Positions 45,219 through 54,959 are shown, counted from the stretch's first letter. The stretch: 64,000 bases of DNA from Caballeronia sp031450805 (GCF_031450805.1 NZ_JARTVY010000001.1:1240001-1304000); one strand, 5' to 3'. Translations and numbers: made by a program. Notes: generated from the sequence alone by a model not told the origin.

Positions 45219-46316
45219 ATGAAGTTCATTGACGAAGCGAGGATCGAAGTCATCGCCGGCGACGGGGGAGATGGCAGCGCGTCGATGCGCCGCGAAAAGT
45301 TCGTCCCGTTCGGCGGGCCGGACGGCGGCGACGGCGGGCGCGGCGGCAGCGTGTACGCGGTCGCGGATCGCAACATCAACACGCTGATCGACTACCGGTT
45401 CGCGAAAAAGCATCAGGCGCGCAACGGCGAAAACGGCCGCGGGTCGGACTGCTACGGCAAAGGCGGCGAAGACATCACGCTGCGCATGCCGGTCGGAACC
45501 ATCATCTCGGACCAGGAAACGGGCGAAATCATCGCCGATCTGACCGAGCACAATCAACAAGTCCTGATCGCGCAGGGCGGCGCGGGCGGCCTCGGCAACC
45601 TGCATTTCAAGTCGAGCACGAACCGCGCGCCGCGTCAGAAGACCGACGGCAAGCCGGGCGAGCGCCGCATGCTCAAGCTCGAACTGAAGGTGCTCGCGGA
45701 TGTCGGCTTGCTCGGCATGCCGAACGCGGGAAAATCGACGTTCATCTCGTCAGTGTCGAACGCGCGGCCCAAGATCGCCGATTACCCGTTCACGACGCTC
45801 GCGCCGAATCTCGGCGTGGTGCGCGTCGGGCCGAGCAAGAGCTTCGTGATCGCGGACATTCCGGGGCTGATCGAAGGCGCGGCGGAAGGCGCGGGGCTGG
45901 GTCATCGCTTCCTGCGGCACTTGCAGCGCACCGGCGTGCTGCTGCATCTGGTCGACCTTGCTCCGTTCGATGAAAATGTCGATCCCGTCGCCGATGCGAA
46001 AGCGATCGTCGGCGAGCTGCGCAAGTACGACGAGGCGCTTTATGAAAAGCCGCGCTGGCTCGTGCTGAACAAGCTCGACATGGTGCCCGAGGAGGAGCGC
46101 GGGGCGCGCGTTAAAGACTTCATCGAGCGTTTCGAATGGGAAGGCCCGGTCTATGAAATCTCCGCGCTGACCGGCCAGGGCTGCGAGGCGCTCACATACG
46201 CCATCTTCGATTACATCTCGCAGCATTCCGACGCCTCCCGCGCGGCCGAAGCCGAAGACCTTGCCGCCGACGTCCGCTTTCGTGACGACGCCGCGAGCAA
46301 AGAAGCCAACGAGTAA
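45219..46316 (+). CDS. obgE: GTPase Obg/CgtA
   Basis: A 365-residue GTPase involved in late 50S assembly and stress control. The glycine-rich Obg fold is clear (GGDGGRGGSVYAVAD, GQGG-like AQGGAGGLGNLHFKSS). The G domain has the P-loop GMPNAGKST at residues 166-174, DIPGLIEGAAEGAGLG as switch II, and NKLD. The C-terminal extension after residue 340 is short and acidic. CGGAG lies upstream of the ATG. It is followed by proB after 49 bp. Confidence 0.96.
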   Translation: MKFIDEARIEVIAGDGGDGSASMRREKFVPFGGPDGGDGGRGGSVYAVADRNINTLIDYRFAKKHQARNGENGRGSDCYGKGGEDITLRMPVGTIISDQETGEIIADLTEHNQQVLIAQGGAGGLGNLHFKSSTNRAPRQKTDGKPGERRMLKLELKVLADVGLLGMPNAGKSTFISSVSNARPKIADYPFTTLAPNLGVVRVGPSKSFVIADIPGLIEGAAEGAGLGHRFLRHLQRTGVLLHLVDLAPFDENVDPVADAKAIVGELRKYDEALYEKPRWLVLNKLDMVPEEERGARVKDFIERFEWEGPVYEISALTGQGCEALTYAIFDYISQHSDASRAAEAEDLAADVRFRDDAASKEANE

Positions 46317-46365
46317 AGAAGCGACCTGCTGAAACGGGCCGCGACACCCGAGGAGAAAGCGCACG

Positions 46366-47484
46366 ATGCGTTCGGTCATCGCCGCTGCGAAGCGAATCGT
46401 AGTGAAAGTGGGGTCCAGTCTCGTCACCAACGACGGGCGCGGACTGGATCACGCGGCCATCGCGCGTTGGGCGTCGCAGATCGCGGCGTTGCGCGAGCAG
46501 GGCAAGGAAGTCGTGCTCGTCAGTTCGGGCGCGATTGCGGAGGGCATTCACCGGCTCGGCTGGAGCAAGCGGCCGCGCGTGATCGACGAGCTTCAGGCCG
46601 CCGCCGCAGTCGGGCAGATGGGGCTCGCGCAGGTCTACGAAAGCAGCTTCGGCGCGCACGGCATCCGCACCGCGCAGATTCTGCTCACGCATGCCGATCT
46701 CGCCGATCGCGAGCGTTACCTGAACGCGCGCTCCACGCTTTTGACGCTGCTTCGGCTCGGCGCGGTGCCGATCATCAACGAGAACGACACCGTCATCACC
46801 GACGAAATCAAGTTCGGCGACAACGACACGCTCGGCGCGCTCGTGGCGAATCTGATCGAAGGCGATGCGCTCGTGATCCTCACCGATCAGCGCGGCCTTT
46901 TCACCGCCGATCCGCGTAAGGACCCGAACGCGACGCTCGTGGAGCAGGCCGATGCCGGCACGCCCGAACTCGAGCAGATGGCCGGCGGCGCGGGCTCGAG
47001 CCTCGGGCGCGGCGGCATGCTGACCAAGATTCTCGCGGCCAAGCGTGCGGCGCATAGCGGCGCGAACACCGTGATTGCGAGCGGACGGGAAGCCGATGTG
47101 CTGACGCGCCTCGCGTCAGGCGAGATGATCGGCACGCAACTCATCGCACGCACCGCGCGCATCGCGGCGCGCAAACAGTGGATGGCCGATCACCTGCAGG
47201 TGCGCGGGCATGTGGTCATCGACAAGGGCGCCGTGCAGAAGCTCACCGCCGACGGAAAGAGCTTGCTGCCGATCGGCGTCGTCGATGTGAAGGGCGCGTT
47301 CGATCGCGGGGAAGTGATCGCATGCGTCAACGATCAGGGACAGGAAGTCGCGCGCGGCATCACCAATTACAGTAGTTCGGAAGCGCGGCTGATTCATCGG
47401 CGGCCGAGCGGCGAGATCGAGACGGTGCTCGGCTATATGCTCGAACCGGAACTGATCCATCGCGACAATCTGGTGCTCGTCTGA
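46366..47484 (+). CDS. proB: glutamate 5-kinase
   Basis: A 372-residue enzyme for the first step of proline synthesis: an amino-acid kinase domain (VVKVGSSLVTN; ENDTVITDEIKFGDNDTLGA; GRGGMLTKI) followed by a C-terminal PUA domain from about residue 285. GAGGAGAAAG precedes the start. Feedback inhibition by proline is a family property. It ends in a strong terminator. Confidence 0.96.
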   Translation: MRSVIAAAKRIVVKVGSSLVTNDGRGLDHAAIARWASQIAALREQGKEVVLVSSGAIAEGIHRLGWSKRPRVIDELQAAAAVGQMGLAQVYESSFGAHGIRTAQILLTHADLADRERYLNARSTLLTLLRLGAVPIINENDTVITDEIKFGDNDTLGALVANLIEGDALVILTDQRGLFTADPRKDPNATLVEQADAGTPELEQMAGGAGSSLGRGGMLTKILAAKRAAHSGANTVIASGREADVLTRLASGEMIGTQLIARTARIAARKQWMADHLQVRGHVVIDKGAVQKLTADGKSLLPIGVVDVKGAFDRGEVIACVNDQGQEVARGITNYSSSEARLIHRRPSGEIETVLGYMLEPELIHRDNLVLV

Positions 47485-47502
47485 ACCGCGAAGCCATGAA
47501 AG

Positions 47503-47536
47503 AAAGCCCGCTGAGCCGAAAGGCCAGCGGGCTTTT
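47503..47536 (+). terminator. rho-independent terminator of proB
   Basis: AAAGCCCGCTG pairs perfectly with CAGCGGGCTTT (11 bp), with an inner GCC/GGC, one bulged A and a GAAA tetraloop, followed by T residues. It also sits 28 bp beyond the stop of the convergent lipoprotein gene and may serve both. Confidence 0.9.
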
Positions 47537-47563
47537 AACTATGCAAACGAAACGACGACAACC

Positions 47564-48130
47564 TCAGCGCAGATTGATCGAACGCTGCGTGCGCTTGTAC
47601 TGAATGTTCTCGACGATCTGCTTCGCATTGCCGACAGGCAGCTTGCTCGTGCAGAAATAATCCTGATAGAGCGCCGCCTGATACGCGTTCAGTTCGCCGT
47701 TTTCGATGCGCCGGAAATCGAACGTGGCGCCGCGATCCCAGCCGGTCTGCGTGTCGTCGATGCTCGCGTAGCGCCGCCATTCGTACGTATCGCAACGGAT
47801 GCCTTCGTAGTTGACGTTGCGCGCGCCGCCCGGACTCGTCACGACGACGACGTATCGCACGACGCCGTCACTGCCGACGCTGAGCGAAGTCTTGTCGATG
47901 GCGAACGTCAGAGGAGTGTTCTGCGAGACGTCGAACGGCAGCAGGCTGGACGTTTGCGGCAGCGGCGGCAACGTATCGACCTTGTTCTCGACCCATTCCG
48001 ACTTCCGGTCGAGCAGATACGTGAACACGCTGTCATCCTGGTTGGACGCGTTCGGAGCTTTGGAACTGGAACAGCCGGCGAGCGCGGCCAACACGGCCAC
48101 GGCTACCGCAGATGAGACGATGACTTTCAA
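47564..48130 (-). CDS. CNP1-like family lipoprotein
   Basis: A 188-residue predicted lipoprotein. The signal peptide ends in the lipobox L17-A-G-C20 followed by SSSKAP; the residue after Cys is serine, so outer-membrane sorting is expected. The body resembles the CNP1-like family (GGARNVNYEGIRCDTYEWRRYA), named from a neisserial cryptic protein of unknown role. Two further cysteines (in GIRCDTYE and DYFCTSK) could form a disulfide. It follows rppH on the same strand by 117 bp. Confidence 0.82.
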   Translation of the reverse strand: MKVIVSSAVAVAVLAALAGCSSSKAPNASNQDDSVFTYLLDRKSEWVENKVDTLPPLPQTSSLLPFDVSQNTPLTFAIDKTSLSVGSDGVVRYVVVVTSPGGARNVNYEGIRCDTYEWRRYASIDDTQTGWDRGATFDFRRIENGELNAYQAALYQDYFCTSKLPVGNAKQIVENIQYKRTQRSINLR

Positions 48131-48247
48131 TTCGATGTTCCCGAAAGACGGATGCGCGGACGGCGAAGCGCCCGGCGCGGCGAGCCATGCTCGCGTGCCG
48201 GGTTCTACGAAGTGCCGAGTGTCAAAATGAACGAAGAGCGGCGCCGG

Positions 48248-48889
48248 TCATTCGCACGATGCACGCGTGGCGATGATCCGCACTTCTTCGCTGATCGTGC
48301 ATTCTGCCTGAACCGCAGCGCCAGCGGCGGTTACGGCAGGTGCTTCGATCGTCATCGTCTGGACGACGCGTGGATAGCGCGGCCCGTGATGCGCGGCGCG
48401 ATCGCCGCGAGAGTTGGTTCTCCGCAAGAAGCGGGATAGCTCGGTGAGAGCAAGTTGATAAACGTCGCGCTTGAACTCGATGACCGCATCCAGGGGGACC
48501 CAGTACTCGTTCCAGCGCCAAGCATCGAATTCCGGATGGTCCGTCGCGCGCAGGCAAATGTCACAGTCGCGTCCCACCATGCGCAGCAGAAACCATATCT
48601 GTTTCTGACCGCGATAATGTCCGCGCACTTCGCGCTTGATGAACTTATCCGGCACCTCATAACGCAGCCAGTCGCGCGTGCGACCGACAACTTTCACGTG
48701 TTCAGGCAGCAGGCCGGTTTCTTCGTGTAACTCCCGATACATTGCTTGCACGGGGGTTTCGCCGTATTTGATACCCCCTTGCGGAAACTGCCAGGAATGT
48801 TCACGCAGCCGCTTGCCCCAAAACACTTCGTTGCGCGCGTTCAAGAGGATGATGCCGACGTTCGGGCGAAAGCCTTCACGATCCAGCAT
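48248..48889 (-). CDS. rppH: RNA pyrophosphohydrolase RppH
   Basis: A 213-residue Nudix enzyme that removes pyrophosphate from mRNA 5' ends and so triggers RNase E decay. The Nudix box spans residues 38-59 (GGIKYGETPVQAMYRELHEE, then TG), with the RppH signature WQFPQGGI before it and FRPNVGIILLN at the N-terminus. The ATG at 48889 has AAGGTGG upstream. It is about 40 residues longer than E. coli RppH; the extra C-terminal part after RFLRRTNSRGDR is Ala/Val-rich and probably unstructured. It diverges from proS. Confidence 0.94.
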   Translation of the reverse strand: MLDREGFRPNVGIILLNARNEVFWGKRLREHSWQFPQGGIKYGETPVQAMYRELHEETGLLPEHVKVVGRTRDWLRYEVPDKFIKREVRGHYRGQKQIWFLLRMVGRDCDICLRATDHPEFDAWRWNEYWVPLDAVIEFKRDVYQLALTELSRFLRRTNSRGDRAAHHGPRYPRVVQTMTIEAPAVTAAGAAVQAECTISEEVRIIATRASCE

Positions 48890-49188
48890 ACAACCACCTT
48901 CGAATCCTTTAAAATTGCTTTGATTATAAACAGATAACGGACCCGGCGCATCGGTTTCAACCCGTGGCGGCGGCCGCGTTCCGAGGCAGAAATGCCGCGC
49001 GAGTGCCAGGAATCTTTGCCAGGCAACGAGGAAGGCGGCAGAATCTTCTCCTTGTCGGCCAGGATTCAGCGCGTGCGGTACACGAAGGCCGTCCACGCGA
49101 AGCCGTCCACCGTTCCGTCGTTCACACGTCTCGCCAGCCTCGTAGCCGCATGCTTTCGAGGCGCGCGCCGCTTTTGGAAAATTCTTGA

Positions 49189-50925
49189 ATGAAAGCATCC
49201 CGTTTCTTCATCGGCACCCTGAAGGAAGCCCCCGCCGACGCCGAGATCGTCAGTCACAAGCTGATGATGCGCGCCGGCATGATCCGTCGCGTCGCGGGCG
49301 GTATCTACGATTACATGCCGATCGGCCTGCGCTCCATTCGCAAGGTCGAAGCCATCGTGCGTGAAGAGATGAACCGCGCGGGCGCGCTCGAATTGCTGAT
49401 GCCCGCCGTGCAGCCCGCCGAACTGTGGCAGGAATCGGGCCGCTGGGAGCAATACGGTCCTGAGTTGCTGCGCATCAAGGATCGCCACGAGCGCGATTTC
49501 GTGGTCGGGCCGACGCACGAAGAAGTGGTGACGGACATCGCGCGCCGCGAGATCAAGAGCTATCGCCAGTTGCCGGTCAACTTCTATCAGATTCAAACGA
49601 AGTTCCGCGATGAAATCCGTCCGCGTTTCGGCGTGATGCGCGGCCGCGAGTTCATCATGAAGGACGCGTATTCGTTCGATAAGGACAGCGCCGGCCTCGC
49701 CGAGTCGTATCGCAAGATGTACGACGCGTACGTGCGAATCTTCACGCGCATCGGCCTCGAGTTCCGTGCGGTTGCGGCGGACAACGGTTCGATCGGCGGC
49801 AGCGGCTCGCACGAATTCCACGTGATCGCCGAAACGGGCGAGGACGACATCGCGTATTGCCCGACCTCTGATTTCGCGGCGAACGTCGAAGCTGCCGACG
49901 CGCTGCCGCTGATCGCGCAACGCGCCGCGCCTGCCGAAGAACTGAAGAAGACGCCGACGCCAGGCAAGGCGAAGTGCGAGGCGGTCGCCGAGCATCTGAA
50001 CATTCCGCTCGAAAAGACCATCAAGTCGATCATCCTCGCCACCGACAACGAAGGCGCGGAACCGACCATCTGGTTGCTGATGCTGCGTGGCGATCATTCG
50101 CTGAACGACATCAAGGTCAACAAGCTGCCGGGCCTCGCGGGCTATCGCTTCGCGACCGAAGCGGAGATCGTCGAATGGTTCGGCACGCCGCCGGGCTATC
50201 TCGGGCCGATCGGCACGAAGAAGCCGGTGCGCGTGATCGCCGACCGCACGGTGGCGAACATGAGCGATTTCGTTGTCGGCACGAACGAAGTCGATTACCA
50301 CACGACCGGCGTGAACTGGGGCCGCGATCTGCCGGAGCCTGAGGTCGCGGATATCCGCAATGTCGTCGCGGGCGATCCTTCGCCGGATGGCAAGGGAACG
50401 CTGGAAATCTGCCGCGGCATCGAGGTCGGCCACGTGTTTCAGCTCGGCACGAAGTATTCGGATTCCATGGGCGCGACCTATCTCGACGAGAACGGCAAGC
50501 CCGCTCCGATGCTGATGGGCTGCTACGGCATCGGCGTGACGCGCGTGCTGGGCGCGGCGATCGAGCAGAACTTCGATGACAAGGGCATCATCTGGCCCGA
50601 ATCCATCGCACCGTTCGAAGTGGTGATCTGCCCGATGGGCTACGACCGCAGCGACGCCGTGCGCGAGCAGGCCGACAAGCTGTACGCCACGCTGCAGGAA
50701 GCGGGCGTCGACGTGATTCTCGACGATCGCGGCGAGCGTCCCGGCGTGATGTTCGCGGACTGGGAACTGATCGGCGTGCCGCATCGCATCGTGATCGGCG
50801 ATCGCGGGCTGAAGGAAGGCAAGCTCGAATATCAGGGCCGCCGCGACACCGAAGCCACGCTGCTGCCGGTGGATGAGGCTGCGGGCGTCGTGACAGACAA
50901 GGTGCGGGCCGCGCTCGCGAAGTAA
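49189..50925 (+). CDS. proS: prolyl-tRNA synthetase
   Basis: A 578-residue bacterial-type class II synthetase. Class II motifs surround an inserted YbaK-like editing domain (about residues 225-385; AEHLNIPLEKTIKSII) that clears Ala-tRNA-Pro. The anticodon-binding domain is C-terminal (VICPMGYDRSD). Conserved blocks include RFGVMRGREFIMKDAYSFD and MGCYGIGVTR. The start is ATG 49189 (MKASRFFIGTLKEAPADAE). It overlaps the MarC-family start by one base (TAATG). A tRNA-Pro gene also lies in this window. Confidence 0.97.
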   Translation: MKASRFFIGTLKEAPADAEIVSHKLMMRAGMIRRVAGGIYDYMPIGLRSIRKVEAIVREEMNRAGALELLMPAVQPAELWQESGRWEQYGPELLRIKDRHERDFVVGPTHEEVVTDIARREIKSYRQLPVNFYQIQTKFRDEIRPRFGVMRGREFIMKDAYSFDKDSAGLAESYRKMYDAYVRIFTRIGLEFRAVAADNGSIGGSGSHEFHVIAETGEDDIAYCPTSDFAANVEAADALPLIAQRAAPAEELKKTPTPGKAKCEAVAEHLNIPLEKTIKSIILATDNEGAEPTIWLLMLRGDHSLNDIKVNKLPGLAGYRFATEAEIVEWFGTPPGYLGPIGTKKPVRVIADRTVANMSDFVVGTNEVDYHTTGVNWGRDLPEPEVADIRNVVAGDPSPDGKGTLEICRGIEVGHVFQLGTKYSDSMGATYLDENGKPAPMLMGCYGIGVTRVLGAAIEQNFDDKGIIWPESIAPFEVVICPMGYDRSDAVREQADKLYATLQEAGVDVILDDRGERPGVMFADWELIGVPHRIVIGDRGLKEGKLEYQGRRDTEATLLPVDEAAGVVTDKVRAALAK

Positions 50926-51524
50926 TGCAGTACAACTTTCTGTCTGCGACGGTTCTGCTGCTGCTGATCACCGATCCGCTCGGCAACATCCCGATCTTCA
51001 TCAACGCGCTGCGGGGCGTCGCCATCGAGCGGCGCCGCGTGGTGATTCTGCGCGAAGTGGCGATCGCGTTCGGCATCCTGCTGTTGTTCATGCTGGCCGG
51101 CGATCACTTCTTGCGCGCGATGCATCTGACGGACTTGTCGTTGCGAATCGGCGGCGGCATTGTGTTGTTTCTGATCGCGCTCCGGATGATCTTCCCGCAC
51201 CCGGATGGCCCGATGGGCGGCGACTCGCGCGGCGGCGAGCCTTTGATCGTGCCCCTCGCCATTCCCGCGCTCGCCGGGCCGTCGGCGCTCGCCACGGTGA
51301 TGCTGCTGACATCGCAGGCGCCGGGGAAGATGCTCGAATGGATCGGCGCGCTGACCGTCACGATGGTCGTCTGCGCGGTCGTGCTGATTCTTGCGGAGAA
51401 AATCCAGCAGTGGCTCGGCGAGCGTGCGGTGACGGCGTTCGAGCGGTTGATGGGCCTCGTGCTCGTGGCAATTTCCGTCGAGATGATTCTGACCGGGATA
51501 CGGGCGTTCGTGCATCAGCTATGA
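50925..51524 (+). CDS. MarC-family integral membrane protein
   Basis: A 199-residue protein with about six transmembrane helices of the MarC/UPF0056 family. Characteristic segments are LLLLITDPLGNIPIF and PLAIPALAGPSALATVMLL. No transport activity has been firmly shown for the family despite the name (multiple antibiotic resistance). It begins inside the proS stop codon and is coexpressed with it. Confidence 0.9.
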   Translation: MQYNFLSATVLLLLITDPLGNIPIFINALRGVAIERRRVVILREVAIAFGILLLFMLAGDHFLRAMHLTDLSLRIGGGIVLFLIALRMIFPHPDGPMGGDSRGGEPLIVPLAIPALAGPSALATVMLLTSQAPGKMLEWIGALTVTMVVCAVVLILAEKIQQWLGERAVTAFERLMGLVLVAISVEMILTGIRAFVHQL

Positions 51525-51549
51525 AAAAAGCGGCCTCGGCCGCTTTTTT
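51524..51549. terminator. bidirectional terminator between the MarC-family gene and hpt
   Basis: AAAAAAGCGGC and GCCGCTTTTTT form an 11-bp stem with a CTCG loop. It has a T-tract on both strands and lies between two convergent genes. Confidence 0.9.
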
Positions 51550-51567
51550 CTTGTCGCGAGAAAAGGC

Positions 51568-52119
51568 TCACGCTCCTTCGGTCAACGCCCGGATGGTCGG
51601 CAAGTTCCGCCAGTAACCCTTCGCATCCATGCCGCAACCGAACACATACCGATCGGGCACTTCGAACCCGCAAAAGTCTGGGCGCAGCGGCTTCGCCTTC
51701 GGGATGATCTTCTCGCACAGCACCGCCGACAGGAACTGTTTCGCGCCCATCGCCATGATGCGATCCCGGATGGCGGCCATCGTTTCGCCTTCGTCGAGGA
51801 TGTCGTCGAGCACGAGCACCACGCGATCCTTCACCGATTCCGCCGGCGCCACGCGCCATTGCATTTCGCTGCCGCCCTTGATGGCGTTGCGATAGCGCGT
51901 CAGATGGATGTAGTCGAACTCGAGCGGGAAGTCGAGATGCGGCAGCAGCATGCCGGTGAACACGGCCGCGCCCCCCATGACCGAGAGCACGAGCGGAAAG
52001 TCTTCGCTCGTCGCCGCCTTGATGGCCGCAGCCATGCGTTCGATCGATGCGTTGACTTCGTCCGCCGAAACGATCTCTTCGGAGTGGCTGTAGATATGGA
52101 GGGCTTCTTCGCGATTCAT
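51568..52119 (-). CDS. hpt: hypoxanthine-guanine phosphoribosyltransferase
   Basis: A 183-residue type I phosphoribosyltransferase of purine salvage. The PRPP-binding loop is VVLVLDDILDEGETM, and the flexible-loop region YIHLTRYRNAIKGGSEMQW precedes it. The pattern matches the Hpt branch rather than Gpt, but purine preference is not certain from sequence. It is followed upstream on the same strand by ffh, 100 bp away. Confidence 0.9.
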   Translation of the reverse strand: MNREEALHIYSHSEEIVSADEVNASIERMAAAIKAATSEDFPLVLSVMGGAAVFTGMLLPHLDFPLEFDYIHLTRYRNAIKGGSEMQWRVAPAESVKDRVVLVLDDILDEGETMAAIRDRIMAMGAKQFLSAVLCEKIIPKAKPLRPDFCGFEVPDRYVFGCGMDAKGYWRNLPTIRALTEGA

Positions 52120-52219
52120 AGGAAAGCGGGGGAGGCTGATTGCTTGCTGTGGAGAAAAACGGCGGCGCGGACCTTATCATAAACCCGCGCGAAAGCCACG
52201 CGGGTCTAGTGCAACGCGA

Positions 52220-53587
52220 TCAACGCATGCCGGGCATCATGCCCTTCATGCCGCGCATCATCTTCTGCAGGTTGCCGCCCTTGAGCTTCTTCATCATGCC
52301 GCGCATCTGCTCGTACTGATTCAGCATGCGGTTCACTTCCTGCACATGGACGCCCGCGCCCGCCGCGATACGACGCTTGCGCGCGGCCTTGATCAGCTCC
52401 GGCTTCGCGCGCTCCTGCAGCGTCATCGAATTGATGATGCCTTCCATGCGGCGCATCTGCTTCTCGGCGTTGTTCATGTCCGCGCCTTGCGCGGCCTGCT
52501 GGAACTGCGCAGGCAGCTTGTCCATCAGCGACGACAGACCGCCCATCTTCTTCATCTGCGACAGTTGCGCCTTGAAGTCGTTCAGATCGAAGTCGCCGCC
52601 TTTCTTGACCTTGTCGGCGAGCTTCTGCGCGGCAGCGGTATCCACGCCACGCTGAGCTTCTTCGACGAGCGCGAGGATGTCGCCCATGCCGAGGATCCGG
52701 TTCGCCATGCGATCCGGGTGGAAGACTTCGAGGCCATCGAGCTTTTCGGCGACGCCCACGAACTTGATCGGCTTGCCCGTGACATGGCGCACCGAAAGGG
52801 CCGCGCCGCCGCGCGAATCGCCGTCGAGCTTGGTCAGCACCACGCCCGTCAGCGGCAGCGCGTCGTTGAATGCCTTGGCGGTGTTGACGGCGTCCTGACC
52901 GAGCATCGCATCGACGACGAAGAGGGTTTCGGCGGGCTTCAGCAGCGTATGAAGCTGGGTGATCTCGTTCATCATCGCTTCGTCGATGCCGAGACGGCCG
53001 GCCGTATCGACGATCACGACATCGTGATAATGCCGCTTCGCCCAGTCGATCGCCGCGCGCGCGATGTCCGCCGGCTTCTGATCCGGCTCCGACGGGAAGA
53101 AGTCCGCGCCGACTTGCTCGGTGACCGTCTGCAACTGGCGGATAGCGGCGGGGCGGTACACGTCGACGGAAACCGTCAGCACCTTCTTCTTCTGCTTCTC
53201 GCGCAGCAGCTTGGCGAGCTTGCCGGTGGTCGTTGTTTTACCCGCGCCCTGCAGGCCGGCCATGAGAATGACCGCAGGCGGCGTGACGGCGAGATTGAGT
53301 TCGGCCGCCTTGCCTTCGTAGTCGCCGCCGATGACGGCAGTGAGCTCGCGCTGCACGACGCCGACGAGCGCCTGACCCGGCGACAGGCTCGAGAGCACTT
53401 CCTCGCCGAGCGCCTTTTCCTTCACCTTTGCGATGAACTCGCGCACGACCGGCAGCGCCACGTCGGCTTCGAGCAGCGCGAGGCGCACTTCGCGCAGCAT
53501 TTCCTGCGTGTTGGCCTCGGTGAGCCGGGCCTCGCCGCGCAGCGTCTTGACGACGCGCGCCATCCGTTGAGTGAGGTTGTCGAGCAT
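52220..53587 (-). CDS. ffh: signal recognition particle GTPase Ffh
   Basis: A 455-residue SRP54 homologue for cotranslational membrane targeting. It has an N domain (1-85), a G domain with P-loop GLQGAGKTT at residues 111-119 and DTAGRLGIDEAMM, and a methionine-rich M domain (from about 310; MRRMEGIINSMT, MMKKLKGGNLQKMMRGMKG) that binds signal sequences and 4.5S RNA. The 4.5S RNA gene is not in this window. It diverges from the cytochrome assembly gene. Confidence 0.97.
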   Translation of the reverse strand: MLDNLTQRMARVVKTLRGEARLTEANTQEMLREVRLALLEADVALPVVREFIAKVKEKALGEEVLSSLSPGQALVGVVQRELTAVIGGDYEGKAAELNLAVTPPAVILMAGLQGAGKTTTTGKLAKLLREKQKKKVLTVSVDVYRPAAIRQLQTVTEQVGADFFPSEPDQKPADIARAAIDWAKRHYHDVVIVDTAGRLGIDEAMMNEITQLHTLLKPAETLFVVDAMLGQDAVNTAKAFNDALPLTGVVLTKLDGDSRGGAALSVRHVTGKPIKFVGVAEKLDGLEVFHPDRMANRILGMGDILALVEEAQRGVDTAAAQKLADKVKKGGDFDLNDFKAQLSQMKKMGGLSSLMDKLPAQFQQAAQGADMNNAEKQMRRMEGIINSMTLQERAKPELIKAARKRRIAAGAGVHVQEVNRMLNQYEQMRGMMKKLKGGNLQKMMRGMKGMMPGMR

Positions 53588-53710
53588 GGGGAATGTAGAG
53601 AATGCGGCCCTTGTTTACCTGCGGCGTGAGAGCGGCTTCGCGGCGATGCGCCTTATTTCGGCGCAAGGGGGAAGACGTCGCGGGTTCGGGGCCTAGTGTA
53701 AACTTCGAAC

Positions 53711-54625
53711 ATGGATATTGTACTGTATGCCCTCACTGCGCTTCTCTACGGCGGACTGGCCGTGGCGGGCTGGCGCGCGCATCGTCATACGGGCGTCGAG
53801 CCGGCATTGGCGGGCGTGCCTGCGGGCGTCGGTGCGCCGCCTGCGCCTGCATCGAAAGCGTCCGGCATGAGCGGCGTCGGGCGCGCTCTATTATTAATAG
53901 CGTTGCTCGTGCACGGCCTCTTGCTGCACACGACCATCTTCCCGCAGAACGCGATGGTGTTCGGCTTTGCGTTCGCGCTCTCCGCGATGTTCTGGCTCGG
54001 CGCGGGCATCTACTGGATCGAGAGCTTCTTCTTTCCGCTCGACGGCTTGCGCCTGCTCGTGCTGCCGCTTGCGTGCGTCGCGTCGCTGTTGCCGCTCGTG
54101 TTCGGCGGCGTGCGCGTGCTGTCGTATTCCGCAGCGCCGATGTTCAAGCTGCACTTTCTAATCGCCAACATCGCGTACGGATTGTTCGCCATCGCCGCGC
54201 TGCACGCCATCCTGATGCTGATGCTGGAACGCCGCCTGCAGCGCATGCGCGGCCTCGCGATGCGTCACTCCGGCAACAACGGCTGGCTCGCGAGCTGGCT
54301 CGACACCTTGCCGCCGCTGCTGACGCTCGAGAAGCTGCTGTTCCGGCTGATCGGCGCGGGCTTCCTGCTGCTGACGCTCACGCTCGTCTCGGGGATCGCG
54401 TTCAACGAGCAACTGGTCGATCGCGCGCTGAGCTTCGATCACAAGACCGTGTTCGCTTTCCTGTCCTGGCTGATGTTCGGCGCGCTGCTGACCGCGCGGC
54501 GCATCTCCGGCTGGCGCGGGCGCGCGGCGCTTCGCTGGGTGCTCGCATCGTTCGTGGCATTGCTGCTCGCGTATGTCGGCAGCCGGTTCGTGTTCGAAGT
54601 GCTGCTGCATCGCGCGGTCATCTGA
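53711..54625 (+). CDS. CcsA-like cytochrome c assembly / inner membrane protein (YpjD/CorE type)
   Basis: A 304-residue polytopic membrane protein of the CcsA/HemX-like family with about eight helices. Recognisable parts are HLLIANIAYGLFAIAALHAILMLM (here KLHFLIANIAYGLFAI) and the segment FDHKTVFAFLSWLMFGALL. Proteins of this type next to ffh (YpjD in E. coli) have been tied to metal-ion transport or cytochrome assembly. No WWD heme-handling motif is obvious, so a heme lyase role should not be assumed. It diverges from ffh with 123 bp between. Confidence 0.82.
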   Translation: MDIVLYALTALLYGGLAVAGWRAHRHTGVEPALAGVPAGVGAPPAPASKASGMSGVGRALLLIALLVHGLLLHTTIFPQNAMVFGFAFALSAMFWLGAGIYWIESFFFPLDGLRLLVLPLACVASLLPLVFGGVRVLSYSAAPMFKLHFLIANIAYGLFAIAALHAILMLMLERRLQRMRGLAMRHSGNNGWLASWLDTLPPLLTLEKLLFRLIGAGFLLLTLTLVSGIAFNEQLVDRALSFDHKTVFAFLSWLMFGALLTARRISGWRGRAALRWVLASFVALLLAYVGSRFVFEVLLHRAVI

Positions 54626-54650
54626 GCGCGTGATTCCACCTTTCTAGCCG

Positions 54651-54959
54651 ATGCGAAACTTCATTCTTCTAATCGTCCTCTTCTTCGTCACGCAGTGGCT
54701 CCTGAAGAAGCTGCGCCGTGCCAACGAGCGCGCGCAATCGGGCGCGACGGGCTCCGCCGGTTCCACGAACTCGACGCGCGGCCGCAATGGCGCCGCCGCG
54801 ACCGATGCCCCGCAACTCGCCGACCCGCTCATCCGCTGCGCGCAATGCGGCGTGCATACGCCACGCAGCGAATCCATCGTGGTGGCGGGGGAGCGCTTCT
54901 GCAGCAACGACCACGCACGCCGTCACGCCGCACGTCCGACAGGCCGCGACGCACGATAA
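54651..54959 (+). CDS. PP0621-family small membrane-anchored protein
   Basis: A 102-residue protein. An N-terminal membrane helix (MRNFILLIVLFFVTQWLLKK) is followed by a low-complexity basic/Thr linker and a C-terminal zinc-ribbon-like part (CAQCGVHTPRSESIVVAGE ... FCSNDHARRH) with three cysteines and histidines. The family has no known function. It lies 25 bp after the CcsA-like gene and is probably cotranscribed. Confidence 0.82.
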   Translation: MRNFILLIVLFFVTQWLLKKLRRANERAQSGATGSAGSTNSTRGRNGAAATDAPQLADPLIRCAQCGVHTPRSESIVVAGERFCSNDHARRHAARPTGRDAR

